A DNA stretch of 64,000 nt, taken from positions 62,001 through 126,000 of the forward strand of contig NZ_JANIGO010000003.1 of assembly GCF_024518835.1 (NCBI RefSeq). Direction: 5' to 3'. Positions 45,559 to 55,024 of this stretch are shown here, piece after piece. The position numbers and the translations under genes are program-made. Numbering within the stretch: position 1 is the stretch's first letter; every line of letters starts with the position of its first letter. The notes under the pieces are model-generated. The model was not told the DNA's origin and did no database searches. It saw nothing but the letters and a program-made list of their open reading frames with translations. The stretch is from Limnobacter humi (GTDB taxonomy: Bacteria > Pseudomonadota > Gammaproteobacteria > Burkholderiales > Burkholderiaceae_B).

Positions 45559-45971
45559 CCTCCAAAAACCGCTAGACCAATCAACCCCAAAACCGCAGCA
45601 AAAATAGCTGTGGCCCCTTGATATTTATTAAAAAAGAGCAATGATCTTTCAAGCCAGCCTCGGCTTGCCTCTTGCTCTAGACTCGCCCTGTTGGATCTAA
45701 CCACTCCAACCCCTTGGGTGGTTAGGCACAGTCTAATGTAACGGCCTGAGCCACCCCCAAGAACAGTATGTTTTAGCCACTGATTAGCAATGCAAACCGA
45801 GCCCGCTGCATTAAATTCATCGATTGAAAGCTTTAAATTCATTTCCAAATTGAAAGCAGAAAGCGTCTTTTCATCTAAGTCTATGCGCCCAGTATTTGGA
45901 GTTAGACCCTGTTTTTCGTTCTGCCTGAAATGAAATTCAAGAATCGCCTCCTCTGCCTTTAATTTTTTCAT
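45555..45971 (-). CDS. Protein with C-terminal membrane helix within the R-M operon
   Basis: A 138-residue protein. The first 90 residues look like a compact helical/strand domain (possibly winged-helix-like), and the C-terminus has one hydrophobic helix (YQGATAIFAAVLGLIGLAVF), so it may be tail-anchored. It overlaps hsdS and orf79 by 4 bp each (ATGA type). I do not recognise the family. A membrane protein inside an hsd operon is unusual. Confidence 0.6.
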   Translation of the reverse strand: MKKLKAEEAILEFHFRQNEKQGLTPNTGRIDLDEKTLSAFNLEMNLKLSIDEFNAAGSVCIANQWLKHTVLGGGSGRYIRLCLTTQGVGVVRSNRASLEQEASRGWLERSLLFFNKYQGATAIFAAVLGLIGLAVFGG

Positions 45972-47221
45972 ATAGCTTCCGAAGTAAAAACTCTTTTCTT
46001 GCCCGTTAGTAGCTGCTGCATTAGGGCATCCTTTTCTTTTCGGAGCGACTTCAATCTTTCGTTAATCGCCCCTATTGATGAGTCTGCGAGCTTAAAGATT
46101 TCAGCAATCATCTCCTGCTCTTCAGTTGTAATTTTTGGAAACTGAATTTCCCCGACAATTGAGGTGTTGAGATTCCTCTGTGTCCCAGGCTGCCCTTCGC
46201 CATCAAGCTTGTCAGTAATAAATTGGATAACGTAATACAGAAGATTCAGAGAAAGTGAATCAGATGGGTTCCTGAAAACCACGAACCCATCATGGATACA
46301 TGCTGGGATTTTCACGAATTTCGGGACTCCGATAGTTGCACAAATTGACATTATTAAGTCACCGTCGTTTACTTTAACGCTTTTGCTCTCCCCAAGCGGA
46401 GACAGGTACTGGCTGGTTTTTCTAAAGAAGGGTGTTTCATCAGAGGTGACATCAGAAATTCTCACCCATCCCCTTCCTGAATCAGAAAAGTACGATGGAT
46501 CAGATATTGGTCGTGGAGAAGCTCCACGCCTAATTTCGCAAAGCGTTGAAAGCTTAGTGGTAGACCACGGTTGTTTGAACCCCGGCAATCTCTTCTTCCC
46601 AGTCAACAACTGCTGCATCAGCGCCTTCTTACGCTTCTTGCTGTTCTCTAAAAGTCGCTCAGTAGCCTCGATGGACTTGTCCCAGGCCGAGAGGATTTCT
46701 GCGATCTTGTTTTGTTCCGCCATCGAAGGGCAAGCAAATTTTTGATCTAAAAATTCACCCGTTCGAATATGCACCTGAGTGCTACCGACCATAATTCTCC
46801 GCATTGCCTTGCGGTATGGCTGAGAATTGGAGAGAGCACAAAAATAATCAGGATTCATGAATTCATTGATTTCCAAACCATAAGTGCCTTGCGATAGGAT
46901 AAATTCCAAGCCTTGCTGTATTCGTACGGCGAGACCAATTGAAGGCCCTGAAGGCACTAAATCTCTTAAAGTAACCACCACATGATTAGAGTCCACCTTG
47001 CTCTGCGCATTCGATTCAGCAAAAGATTCTGAGCAATAAGTGGGCTCATCTATAACTAACCAGCCACCCTCCTGAACTCCCTTTTTAGGTATCACTGGAA
47101 AGCCTGACTCACGAAAATCATCAGGAGTGAGAGATGCCCCTCCTTTATAGTTCTCTACAAAACTAGCGATGCTTTTTAGCTCCCAGCCCAATGGAGCTTG
47201 ATAATGAATTTGAACAGTCAT
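45968..47221 (-). CDS. hsdS: Type I restriction enzyme, specificity subunit
   Basis: A 417-residue subunit with two target-recognition domains and two conserved helical spacers. Each half ends in the same sequence, KKALMQQLLTGKKRLPGF (about 195-212) and KDALMQQLLTGKKRVF (near the C-terminus), which shows the internal repeat typical of HsdS. The DNA target cannot be predicted. It overlaps hsdM by 4 bp. Confidence 0.95.
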   Translation of the reverse strand: MTVQIHYQAPLGWELKSIASFVENYKGGASLTPDDFRESGFPVIPKKGVQEGGWLVIDEPTYCSESFAESNAQSKVDSNHVVVTLRDLVPSGPSIGLAVRIQQGLEFILSQGTYGLEINEFMNPDYFCALSNSQPYRKAMRRIMVGSTQVHIRTGEFLDQKFACPSMAEQNKIAEILSAWDKSIEATERLLENSKKRKKALMQQLLTGKKRLPGFKQPWSTTKLSTLCEIRRGASPRPISDPSYFSDSGRGWVRISDVTSDETPFFRKTSQYLSPLGESKSVKVNDGDLIMSICATIGVPKFVKIPACIHDGFVVFRNPSDSLSLNLLYYVIQFITDKLDGEGQPGTQRNLNTSIVGEIQFPKITTEEQEMIAEIFKLADSSIGAINERLKSLRKEKDALMQQLLTGKKRVFTSEAI

Positions 47222-48771
47222 GACAACCCCAACTCTTTCAAGTATCCCTGCATCTTGGCATTCAGCTCAGCGATCTCTTTTTCTATCTCAACCCGCTCAG
47301 CATTCACAGCCACAAGGTCGATTTCTTCCTCTTCCTCGAAGGTGTCCACGTAGCGGGGGATGTTCAGGTTGTATTCGTTCTCTGCAATCTCTGACAGAGG
47401 TGCCAGGTAGCTGTATTTCTCGATCGCTTGACGGCTGGCCAAGGTGTCGATGATCTTGTCTACATCCTGATTACGCAGGTTGTTCTGATTTTTGCCTGGC
47501 TCAAAATCACGGCTTGCATCGATGAAGAGAATGTTCTCTGAATCCTCTCGACATTTCTTGAACACAAGAATAGCCGCTGGGATACCCGTGCCGAAGAACA
47601 GGTTGGCTGGCAGGCCGATCACCGCATCCAGTGCATTCATTTCCCGAATGATATGCTCACGAATGTGACCTTCACTCGATCCACGGAACAAAACGCCATG
47701 GGGCACAACTACTGCGGCTACGCCCTTGTCGTCTAGGTGATGCAGCATGTGCTGAATAAAGGCCAAGTCGGCCTTGGTCTTGGGAGCAAGCTTGCCGTAG
47801 GGCGAAAAGCGATCATCCGACAACTTCAAGTCATTGGCATCCCAGTTCAATGAGAACGGGGGATTGGCCACAATCGCCTCGGCTTTTAGATCTGGGTGCT
47901 GGGGTCGCTCAAGCGTGTCGTCCTGCTTGATGTCAAAGTGTTTGTAGTGAACACCGTGCAGGATCATGTTCATCCGTGCGAGGTTGTAGGTTGTGCGGTT
48001 GAATTCCTGACCGTAAAACCGACCGACCTTCTTCACATGCTTGGCCACACGCAACAGCAAGGAGCCGGAGCCGCAGGTGGGGTCGTAGACTGACTTCAGT
48101 TCAGTCTTACCGAGACTCACCACTCTGGCCAATATTTCAGATACCTTTTGAGGGGTGTAGAACTCACCAGCTTTTTTTCCCGCATCTGATGCAAAATTGG
48201 AAATCAGGTATTCGTAGGAATCTCCCAATACATCGGCTTCAATTTGATTGATCTGGAAATCGATCTCGTCCAGTTGCTTGATGATCCCTTTGACCACCTC
48301 GTTGCGCTGATCTGGGGTTTTCCCCAGCTTTGAGCTGTTCAAATCCATGTCTTCGAACAGGTGGATGAATTCATCCTCAGACTCTTCACCACGGGTGCTG
48401 TTCTCAATGTCGGAGAGCAACTGCTGAATGTCACCAATCACAAAAGCGTCTTTGTCTGCTTTTATCTTCTTGGCAATCTGGTCAAAAAGCTGACTGGGAT
48501 TCAGGTGGTAGCCAAGTGCATCAACCGCCTCCTGGCGAACAGCTTCGATGATTTCTTTGTGGTCTGGGTTGGTTTCGTCCAAATCCTCATATTGAATGCC
48601 ATCGGCTTCCAGTGCGTTTTGTGCAATCGCGTAGAGGCGCTCAGACAGGAACTTAAAGAAGATGAAGCCCAGGATGTAATCCCTGAACTCATCACCACTC
48701 ATCTTGCCGCGCAGATAATTACAGATCGACCACAGTTGGGTTTGGAGGCGGCGTTTTTGTTCTTCAGACAT
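47218..48771 (-). CDS. hsdM: Type I restriction enzyme, methylase subunit
   Basis: A 517-residue N6-adenine methyltransferase. The AdoMet-binding motif DPTCGSGS (230-237) and the catalytic NPPF (303-306) are both intact. The N-terminal helical domain (HsdM_N) precedes them. It is the first gene of the hsdM-hsdS-orf138-orf79-hsdR operon, and starts 78 bp downstream of the recombinase module on the same strand. Confidence 0.96.
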   Translation of the reverse strand: MSEEQKRRLQTQLWSICNYLRGKMSGDEFRDYILGFIFFKFLSERLYAIAQNALEADGIQYEDLDETNPDHKEIIEAVRQEAVDALGYHLNPSQLFDQIAKKIKADKDAFVIGDIQQLLSDIENSTRGEESEDEFIHLFEDMDLNSSKLGKTPDQRNEVVKGIIKQLDEIDFQINQIEADVLGDSYEYLISNFASDAGKKAGEFYTPQKVSEILARVVSLGKTELKSVYDPTCGSGSLLLRVAKHVKKVGRFYGQEFNRTTYNLARMNMILHGVHYKHFDIKQDDTLERPQHPDLKAEAIVANPPFSLNWDANDLKLSDDRFSPYGKLAPKTKADLAFIQHMLHHLDDKGVAAVVVPHGVLFRGSSEGHIREHIIREMNALDAVIGLPANLFFGTGIPAAILVFKKCREDSENILFIDASRDFEPGKNQNNLRNQDVDKIIDTLASRQAIEKYSYLAPLSEIAENEYNLNIPRYVDTFEEEEEIDLVAVNAERVEIEKEIAELNAKMQGYLKELGLS

Positions 48772-48849
48772 TTAATTTGATTTCCGTGTCTTGTAGTTTA
48801 TTTAAATAGGGCGTATCAACAGTTTTATCACGTACGGCGCGTTGCGCGA

Positions 48850-49344
48850 CTAAACTAAGATCTCAGGATCGGGGTCCGAACCATCATGAATGTTACGTTT
48901 CAAATCTTCAAAAAACTTGGGGCCTCGGGGACCTTTGAGAAATCTGGCATTTTGAGGTCTCGAGAGGAAAGCCTCAAATTCAATAATTTTTCTTTCTTTT
49001 TCTCGAACCAATTCATCGCGAGTCTCTTGAAGATTGGCCTCAAGCTTACTTATAACTTCAAGTAGCCTTTCCTTGCTGTACTTAACATATGTTTTTAGAT
49101 GTAATGTATTACCCCTAGCATTTGTCTTGGCTTTGTCATAAGCGAGCTTGATCTCTGCAACGCTTCGAAGCGTTTTTTTGGTAGTTGGTGCATTCGGGCA
49201 CACCTCGCGATTTACATTCTCACAAATGTAGTCCCAAGTTATTTTTTCTCCTTTTCTTGACATCCCACTGATTAAAGCTTTAATTTTCGCGATGTCTACT
49301 CGGTTGAATTTTGCTGGACGACCACCAGCGTTCTTAATTGTCAT
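48850..49344 (-). CDS. Small coiled-coil helper protein of the recombinase module
   Basis: A 164-residue protein with a basic N-terminal part (GGRPAKFNRVDIAKIKALIS, HTH-like) and a predicted coiled coil (about 95-130, KERLLEVISKLEANLQETRD). It overlaps the long recombinase by 4 bp. Its position matches the small last gene (srap) of SE modules and, more loosely, TnpC of Tn554. Name based on context only. Confidence 0.65.
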   Translation of the reverse strand: MTIKNAGGRPAKFNRVDIAKIKALISGMSRKGEKITWDYICENVNREVCPNAPTTKKTLRSVAEIKLAYDKAKTNARGNTLHLKTYVKYSKERLLEVISKLEANLQETRDELVREKERKIIEFEAFLSRPQNARFLKGPRGPKFFEDLKRNIHDGSDPDPEILV

Positions 49345-51974
49345 GCGGCACCTTCATCTGGTCCTAGATACGGGCGATTCAATAAGCCTTTGGTTTCTTC
49401 TATTGCGAGTGATTGGTCCACAAAGGAAACTTGTTCTTTGTATCGCTTTCTATTTTCTGTATTGAGATGCTCAATCTTTTCTTCAATTCCGTCGATGTCA
49501 TTAATAAGCTTTGAGCGTATCTTTGCTTTATTGTCGCCAAGGTAACGCATAGAGTCACCTTTCTTGTAGCGATCATCACATTCAAACTCTATGTTTCTCT
49601 TCGAGACGAAAGCCTCTTCGACAGTTTGAAAAATGACGGGCCATTCTTTCAGTCGTTCATATTGAAGCTCAAAAAGCTCAATCAACTCATTGGTCATTTC
49701 AGCGGGGTCTAGGTCTCTATTTACAAGCAAAGGGAAGAGATTCTTAGCATCATCCTCGCTCATCTTTCCAGTCTCAATCGCATCAATATAGTGCTCCATC
49801 TGGCGATAAAGGAATTCGAATCCGCTCTCGTAAATCTTTTTCACTTGGGCGTATCGATGTTCATCTCCTTTGGTATAAATACGCTGATTACATCCGAAAC
49901 AATGTGTGACGATATGCTGACAAGGATGCAATACGTGGTCGTGTAAACAAGAACCATGCCTTAATGGGATCATAGTTCTGACTTTTCCTAAGGAGTCGAT
50001 CCCTGCATGAGCTCTATCTAAGGAATCTGATAAAGCAATAGTCACGTCTGAGCCATGGCTAGTACTGTATGTAAATGTCGTCAGCCCACGATCGGTTGCC
50101 CTTTTTCGTACTGAGGCGTCGAAATCTTTGATCATCTCACTGCAACCGCCAAGATCTTCAAGTAGACGCATTTCAAATTTTGAAGGGTGAAGAGAATTAG
50201 AGCGTGTGGTGGTTTCTGAAAAGGGTCTTCTATAACTTGATAGCTGCCCGATATCTTTTCTGTTGGCCCAACTATTGATCAGAACGTCAGACAACTTCCG
50301 CATTCCTTCTACGGCATTTTTGCACTCTAGTGCGTTGTCGGTTAGAAACCGCCGAAAGTCATGTGAGTCAATCCACGCTGGGACATCTTCATCAAACTGG
50401 ATCATCCTAATCCCTAAGTGATCGAAGAGATTTTTTTTTCGTCGTCCTTTTTTCCCGTTTGATTTTGCAAACTGCATCTGCAACTTATCTGAATCGATCG
50501 CTCCGATCAAAAAGGGGGCTTGACGCTCATAGTCCGAAAGACAAAGCATTTCTGATAATTTGCCGTAATAACGAGTGGTTGTCGTTATTCTTCTGGCAGT
50601 TGCTTCAGATGCCCGTATTCTTTTTAGTAGTATTTTTTTTATACCCTCGGCGTCATATGCTTCAACTTTTGTATTCCGTCGGTGCGATGGATTTAGTGGT
50701 TCAGTAACAAGTCCAGTTTTGAGTTCGTGCAACAAGAACCGTTCGCTTACGCCGCTTTTTTTGGACTTATCGACAAAATATTCCACGAATACGTATCTGA
50801 CGCTATTTCGAGCTGCCTTACGTCCAGCGCGGTCATCTGGGTCAGGAAAAGGTTCGCAAAAGTGAGTGATTCTGTGTATCTCATTTAGAGTCCACTCTGA
50901 CTTGTCTTTAAGGTACTCAAAGCCTGGTGGATAGTACAACTCATCAGGGTTGTCTTCATAGTAACGCGCCAGCATGCGTGAACGAGTTCCTAACTCGCGG
51001 AGCCGGTTCATGGTCTGTCCGCATAAATTATTCATGTGCTGTAGAACTGGCTTAGCACTATACTTTGCGCCCTTTGATCCTTTTTGTAATAACACGGTAT
51101 GACGATCAAACAACCTTTGGTGCGCGCGGTGTACATTAAGGGTGCCATGGTTGACCTCTTCATCGTGGTTCTCATCATTAGCATCGGAAAAATAACTGCG
51201 ATAATTGAGGGGAAATTCTTGATAAGTGTTCAAGGTAACAATGTCATTAATCGTCATCGAAAGAACTTCATTGATTCTTGCAGGTGCGCACAACTTAAGT
51301 ACATAAAATAGTGTTCCTTGCTCCTGTCTTGGTCCGAAGTATTTCTTTTCTAAATCAGTCTTATCTTCGTCAGGCGTAAAGGCGAGACGTAAGATATCTG
51401 TAAAGGCAGCTACCCGATGATCGACGTTGGTGTAGCCACCATTGTTGATATACCAATTATCTAGATTTTTTGTCTTATCCCCTTTTCTATAAAGATGGTT
51501 GAATCTCTCTTTGTCCCTATGCCACGAAAAATCAATTATCCCTTTTTCGCAGAAAAGGTTGGCTAGTGACTCTAGAGTCGAGGCCGAAGAAGCGATCGTT
51601 TTCTTGGCTTTAAATCGTTCCGCACATCGCTCCTGTGCCGCGTCGAAGTGTTCAGGTAAAAAACTAAAGATATTTTCGATGCCTGCTTGTATAAGAGTCC
51701 TGTAAACATTGTCTGCCAGCATGTTTGATTGAACGCCTGCTTCGATTCTGCTGCTCATGATGCATCGTAGTAGGGTGTCGCATGTCGGATCGAGGCCAAG
51801 CTCAAGCGCCTTCTGTTTTGTTTTCTTAAAATAGATTGGTTGGGTATAGGGAACTAGCCAAGTGTCACTTTCAAAAATAATTGATTGGTGGTTCAAGGCA
51901 AGAAAATTTCGGCTCGCATTCTCCCAGTCCGCCAGATTCCGCTCGCGCCTTTTTGTAATTAGGGAGTCACTCAT
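49341..51974 (-). CDS. Long tyrosine recombinase (IntB-like)
   Basis: An 877-residue site-specific recombinase. The catalytic set is readable: Arg233 in APARINEVLSM, His538-x-x-Arg541 in SHDFRRF, Trp569 and nucleophile Tyr581 in SSYRRPF. A Cys/His cluster follows (HGSCLHDHVLHPC, CFGC), which may bind zinc. The long C-terminal part has no close known fold. It overlaps both neighbours by a few bases (8 bp and 4 bp). Confidence 0.88.
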   Translation of the reverse strand: MSDSLITKRRERNLADWENASRNFLALNHQSIIFESDTWLVPYTQPIYFKKTKQKALELGLDPTCDTLLRCIMSSRIEAGVQSNMLADNVYRTLIQAGIENIFSFLPEHFDAAQERCAERFKAKKTIASSASTLESLANLFCEKGIIDFSWHRDKERFNHLYRKGDKTKNLDNWYINNGGYTNVDHRVAAFTDILRLAFTPDEDKTDLEKKYFGPRQEQGTLFYVLKLCAPARINEVLSMTINDIVTLNTYQEFPLNYRSYFSDANDENHDEEVNHGTLNVHRAHQRLFDRHTVLLQKGSKGAKYSAKPVLQHMNNLCGQTMNRLRELGTRSRMLARYYEDNPDELYYPPGFEYLKDKSEWTLNEIHRITHFCEPFPDPDDRAGRKAARNSVRYVFVEYFVDKSKKSGVSERFLLHELKTGLVTEPLNPSHRRNTKVEAYDAEGIKKILLKRIRASEATARRITTTTRYYGKLSEMLCLSDYERQAPFLIGAIDSDKLQMQFAKSNGKKGRRKKNLFDHLGIRMIQFDEDVPAWIDSHDFRRFLTDNALECKNAVEGMRKLSDVLINSWANRKDIGQLSSYRRPFSETTTRSNSLHPSKFEMRLLEDLGGCSEMIKDFDASVRKRATDRGLTTFTYSTSHGSDVTIALSDSLDRAHAGIDSLGKVRTMIPLRHGSCLHDHVLHPCQHIVTHCFGCNQRIYTKGDEHRYAQVKKIYESGFEFLYRQMEHYIDAIETGKMSEDDAKNLFPLLVNRDLDPAEMTNELIELFELQYERLKEWPVIFQTVEEAFVSKRNIEFECDDRYKKGDSMRYLGDNKAKIRSKLINDIDGIEEKIEHLNTENRKRYKEQVSFVDQSLAIEETKGLLNRPYLGPDEGAA

Positions 51975-53547
51975 TAGATTTGCCTAGTTTACTTTTGTAT
52001 GACTGACACGCTTGAATGACCGCCTCGATCCGTAGCGCTATCACATTTATGTTGTTGATTTCGAGTTGAAATGATGAAGATTTATGTGGTAGCTCTTCAT
52101 CTCTGTATTTGATTAAGTCACTTAGGACGGACTGATGGTCAGCATCTGCAAAAGGAATAAAAGACCTAGATGGACACAAATAACATTGGAATGGTACGCC
52201 TTCACATCTTTTCGTTTTACATGCACCTGTCGTAATTATTTCGACTCCAACCTTGGTTTGGATCAGTTGCTTTTGATCATAACGACCATTATTGACGTCA
52301 ACAGAAGCTTCAACTCTTTTAAGCAAATGGCTGAGTATCGGTGCAGTTTGTTCTTCAAACTTTTGTCCGAACTCATCCAAAATACCAGCGAAGCAGAGAT
52401 CAACATAATATTGCGCAGACCCTTCGTCTGTGTGTTGTAGGATTCTTGCTATTGTTCGCGACTCATAACCTAGCTGAGCAAGGTAAGTACCTATCGTATG
52501 CCTAATTACGCTGGTACCAATTACTCCGTGCCCAACCAGTTTTCTAATTGGGTTAAGGTAACTATTGCTCATTTGTCCAGGTCTAGCAAACCTGCCAAGT
52601 AGGGCAATCCACTCAAGCTTGTTAGCTTCTGTAGCATGCCCAGGACTAGGTGTTCGCTTCGTATCAGTACGATCGATTATTTCTTGCCAAAGGAAACTAG
52701 GAAATAGAGCGATCTCATCTAGATGATTTGGGAAGAATCGCCCTAATTTAAAGATCACTTCCTTCCTGTGAAGATCTAATCTATCTCCTACTTCTCTTGG
52801 CAAAGGCTGCAGTGAACCCTTGTCTCGTGCTTTGTCGAGTCGGGCCTTTGCGAGATAGGTTCGAAGGTACCATTCCTTTTCGTCGTGGCCACCCGAATTT
52901 TTTATGTTTAACTGTATGAGATCAGATACCTTGCATGGCCAAAGATTGGCATCGCGCGCGTTAGTTGATGCTTGTGTTGCGAAGTAAACAAAATGTTGAT
53001 TCGAAATTTTGCCGTCTGCTAAAGCTGTTTCTAACTGAGCCCATATGGACGCGTATGTGGCGGGTGACATTGCTTTGCTAACAATCGACGTAACCATCGA
53101 CTTAGTAGAGTCTTGTTTTAGTTTTAGTATGCCTATGACTCTCTTATTCACAGTGTCATCAAATAACTCTCTGCCTAAATCTTTTCTGTCGAACGCTCGC
53201 TCAAAAATGGACTTGATACCCCTCTGTTTAAACCTCTCTGGCAGCTTCGCGTTGATATAGGCTATGTCAAATGACGAGAGACGGTCCTTTATTCCATCCT
53301 CGAAGTGAATTTGAATCAGCGCGTTAAAATTCTCTAGGTAGCCTTGGAAGGTTAGTAGCGCGGGACTCCTTGTTGCCTCAAATTCAGTACATAACCTAAG
53401 AAGCAGAAGCCATCTCCTACTGTAGTTTTTTAGGCCGTTGCGATAGTCCAAATTGAAAGGTTGATAAGGTCTTTCTTTGTGCACTATTGAGAAAATTAGA
53501 TCATCATTTTCTTCATGAAAAATGGTGCTAGTTTTGCTTTTATGCAT
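51967..53547 (-). CDS. Degenerate tyrosine-recombinase homologue (cds2-like)
   Basis: A 526-residue protein (ATG at 53547; a TTG 11 codons earlier is an alternative). The fold is that of a tyrosine recombinase: the C-terminal IRHTIGTYLAQLGYESRTIA and LQHTDEGSAQYYVDL align with boxes II and III, including a His and Tyr. The second catalytic Arg (HxxR) is replaced (HTIG), so activity is doubtful. A Cys cluster (CKTKRCEG, CYLC) lies near the end. It overlaps intA-like and intB-like genes, and may be structural. Confidence 0.8.
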   Translation of the reverse strand: MHKSKTSTIFHEENDDLIFSIVHKERPYQPFNLDYRNGLKNYSRRWLLLLRLCTEFEATRSPALLTFQGYLENFNALIQIHFEDGIKDRLSSFDIAYINAKLPERFKQRGIKSIFERAFDRKDLGRELFDDTVNKRVIGILKLKQDSTKSMVTSIVSKAMSPATYASIWAQLETALADGKISNQHFVYFATQASTNARDANLWPCKVSDLIQLNIKNSGGHDEKEWYLRTYLAKARLDKARDKGSLQPLPREVGDRLDLHRKEVIFKLGRFFPNHLDEIALFPSFLWQEIIDRTDTKRTPSPGHATEANKLEWIALLGRFARPGQMSNSYLNPIRKLVGHGVIGTSVIRHTIGTYLAQLGYESRTIARILQHTDEGSAQYYVDLCFAGILDEFGQKFEEQTAPILSHLLKRVEASVDVNNGRYDQKQLIQTKVGVEIITTGACKTKRCEGVPFQCYLCPSRSFIPFADADHQSVLSDLIKYRDEELPHKSSSFQLEINNINVIALRIEAVIQACQSYKSKLGKSNE

Positions 53548-55024
53548 GGTTACTACCAAGAATTCTATTCTTGAGTTCAATAACTAGGTCATGGAAATCT
53601 GATCGCACACCGTTTGCAAAAATTTTTTCCACTCGTTTCGCATACAAAGCAGCCATCTCACTTTCCGGAGCCCAGCCAAAAACTTGGACTAGGTACTTTT
53701 CTAGTGCACTTAGATCTTTTGAAATTTCGATGGTTCTGAGCTCGTCGATGATGTGTCTTGGTGCATTTATCTTTTCGAGTTCCTGAACGATCCTCGCCGC
53801 TCTCGATCCAGTGTGAAACCAATTTATTGCGCGCTCACACACGCCGCTATGACGAAATACATGCGGTCGACACTCATATTCGTTGTTGCCCGTATCTGTA
53901 ATGAAGGGGTCCGAATCGTCAATTTTTAGAAGTTGTTTTGCAGATAAGCCCTCCTTCAAAAGTCTAAAGGTCTCTGTGACGTGTTCGCGATTTGTATATG
54001 GTAGCCCTGAGCTAGGTTGGATAAATAAGAAGCCGTGTGTTCTGTCAGAGCCGTATTTATCAACAATTCTTTTCCTCTGAGTCAAATATTGCTTGAAAAA
54101 GAAATTAGTTAAAGGATTAATCATGAAATGGAAAACTGATTCTCGAGGGTCGGCAAATCTTTGTTTTAGACTTGCTGTGCCACGTTTTCTTTTGCCACCG
54201 TTGACTTGATACCAGTACTGCTCATTACCGCGGACAAGCAACATCCCGTCATCCTTGTGATCTTGAATTCTCAAATTAGCCACAGCGCCACGGCGTAATC
54301 CCTCGCTACAGAGCAATGCGACTAATTGATGCTTCATGAGGTTAGTGGAGGGTTTACCGCCTCTTGTTAGAAAGGCTTCTTCAGGCTTTAGTGCGATCAA
54401 TTCGATTATTTGGTACCAACGACTTTGAGGGTACGAGCTGATTTGTGATTCATGGGGCTTCCCAGTTGGTACGGCGTCTTTAAGGATCTTTAAAATCTCA
54501 TCCAGCTCGTTACGAAGAGAACCGGATCTGTCGAAGTTAACCATCTCTTTACCAAAGAATCGGTAATGATGTTTTAGGTATGAAGACACTACTTGCACAC
54601 GCTGAGAGTATGTACTCAAGGCAACATAAGCTGCGTCTACCGATGGTCTACCATTTTTCGTAATTAAACGAATTTTTCTGAGCTGTGCCTCTCTCGCATA
54701 AGCATTCATCAGTCTGCCTGGAATTTGCCTGCAAGACTTCATGAAGTTGTATGTAAAACCAAGCCAATATTTCAATCTTAGGGCTTGGTGAGAATCTAGA
54801 TATATTCCTTTTTCAAGAATATTTTTTTCAATCGTAATTCCTTCTAGCGAAAGAAAAAGTTCAAACGATTTAAGTGCATCGTGATATTTAATTTGAGAGT
54901 CTACTTTGGGAGGAGAAGTGGAACTACCTAAGAAATTCAGAAAGTGTGATTGTGGGAAAAGTACTATCCCATCATGCGTCTGCACGATGGTTCGTAAGTT
55001 TCCAATCAGAATTTGTGTCTCCAA
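53540..55024 (-). CDS. Tyrosine recombinase (IntA-like)
   Basis: A 494-residue site-specific recombinase with a full catalytic set: Arg245 in GLRRGAVANL, His388-x-x-Arg391 in HVFRHSG, Trp451 in VFGWAP and nucleophile Tyr461 in ALYAKR, with W-to-Y spacing as in the family. First gene of the module, reading inward from the right end of the island, about 160 bp from the junction. Probably performs excision and integration together with the other two. Confidence 0.9.
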   Translation of the reverse strand: METQILIGNLRTIVQTHDGIVLFPQSHFLNFLGSSTSPPKVDSQIKYHDALKSFELFLSLEGITIEKNILEKGIYLDSHQALRLKYWLGFTYNFMKSCRQIPGRLMNAYAREAQLRKIRLITKNGRPSVDAAYVALSTYSQRVQVVSSYLKHHYRFFGKEMVNFDRSGSLRNELDEILKILKDAVPTGKPHESQISSYPQSRWYQIIELIALKPEEAFLTRGGKPSTNLMKHQLVALLCSEGLRRGAVANLRIQDHKDDGMLLVRGNEQYWYQVNGGKRKRGTASLKQRFADPRESVFHFMINPLTNFFFKQYLTQRKRIVDKYGSDRTHGFLFIQPSSGLPYTNREHVTETFRLLKEGLSAKQLLKIDDSDPFITDTGNNEYECRPHVFRHSGVCERAINWFHTGSRAARIVQELEKINAPRHIIDELRTIEISKDLSALEKYLVQVFGWAPESEMAALYAKRVEKIFANGVRSDFHDLVIELKNRILGSNHA

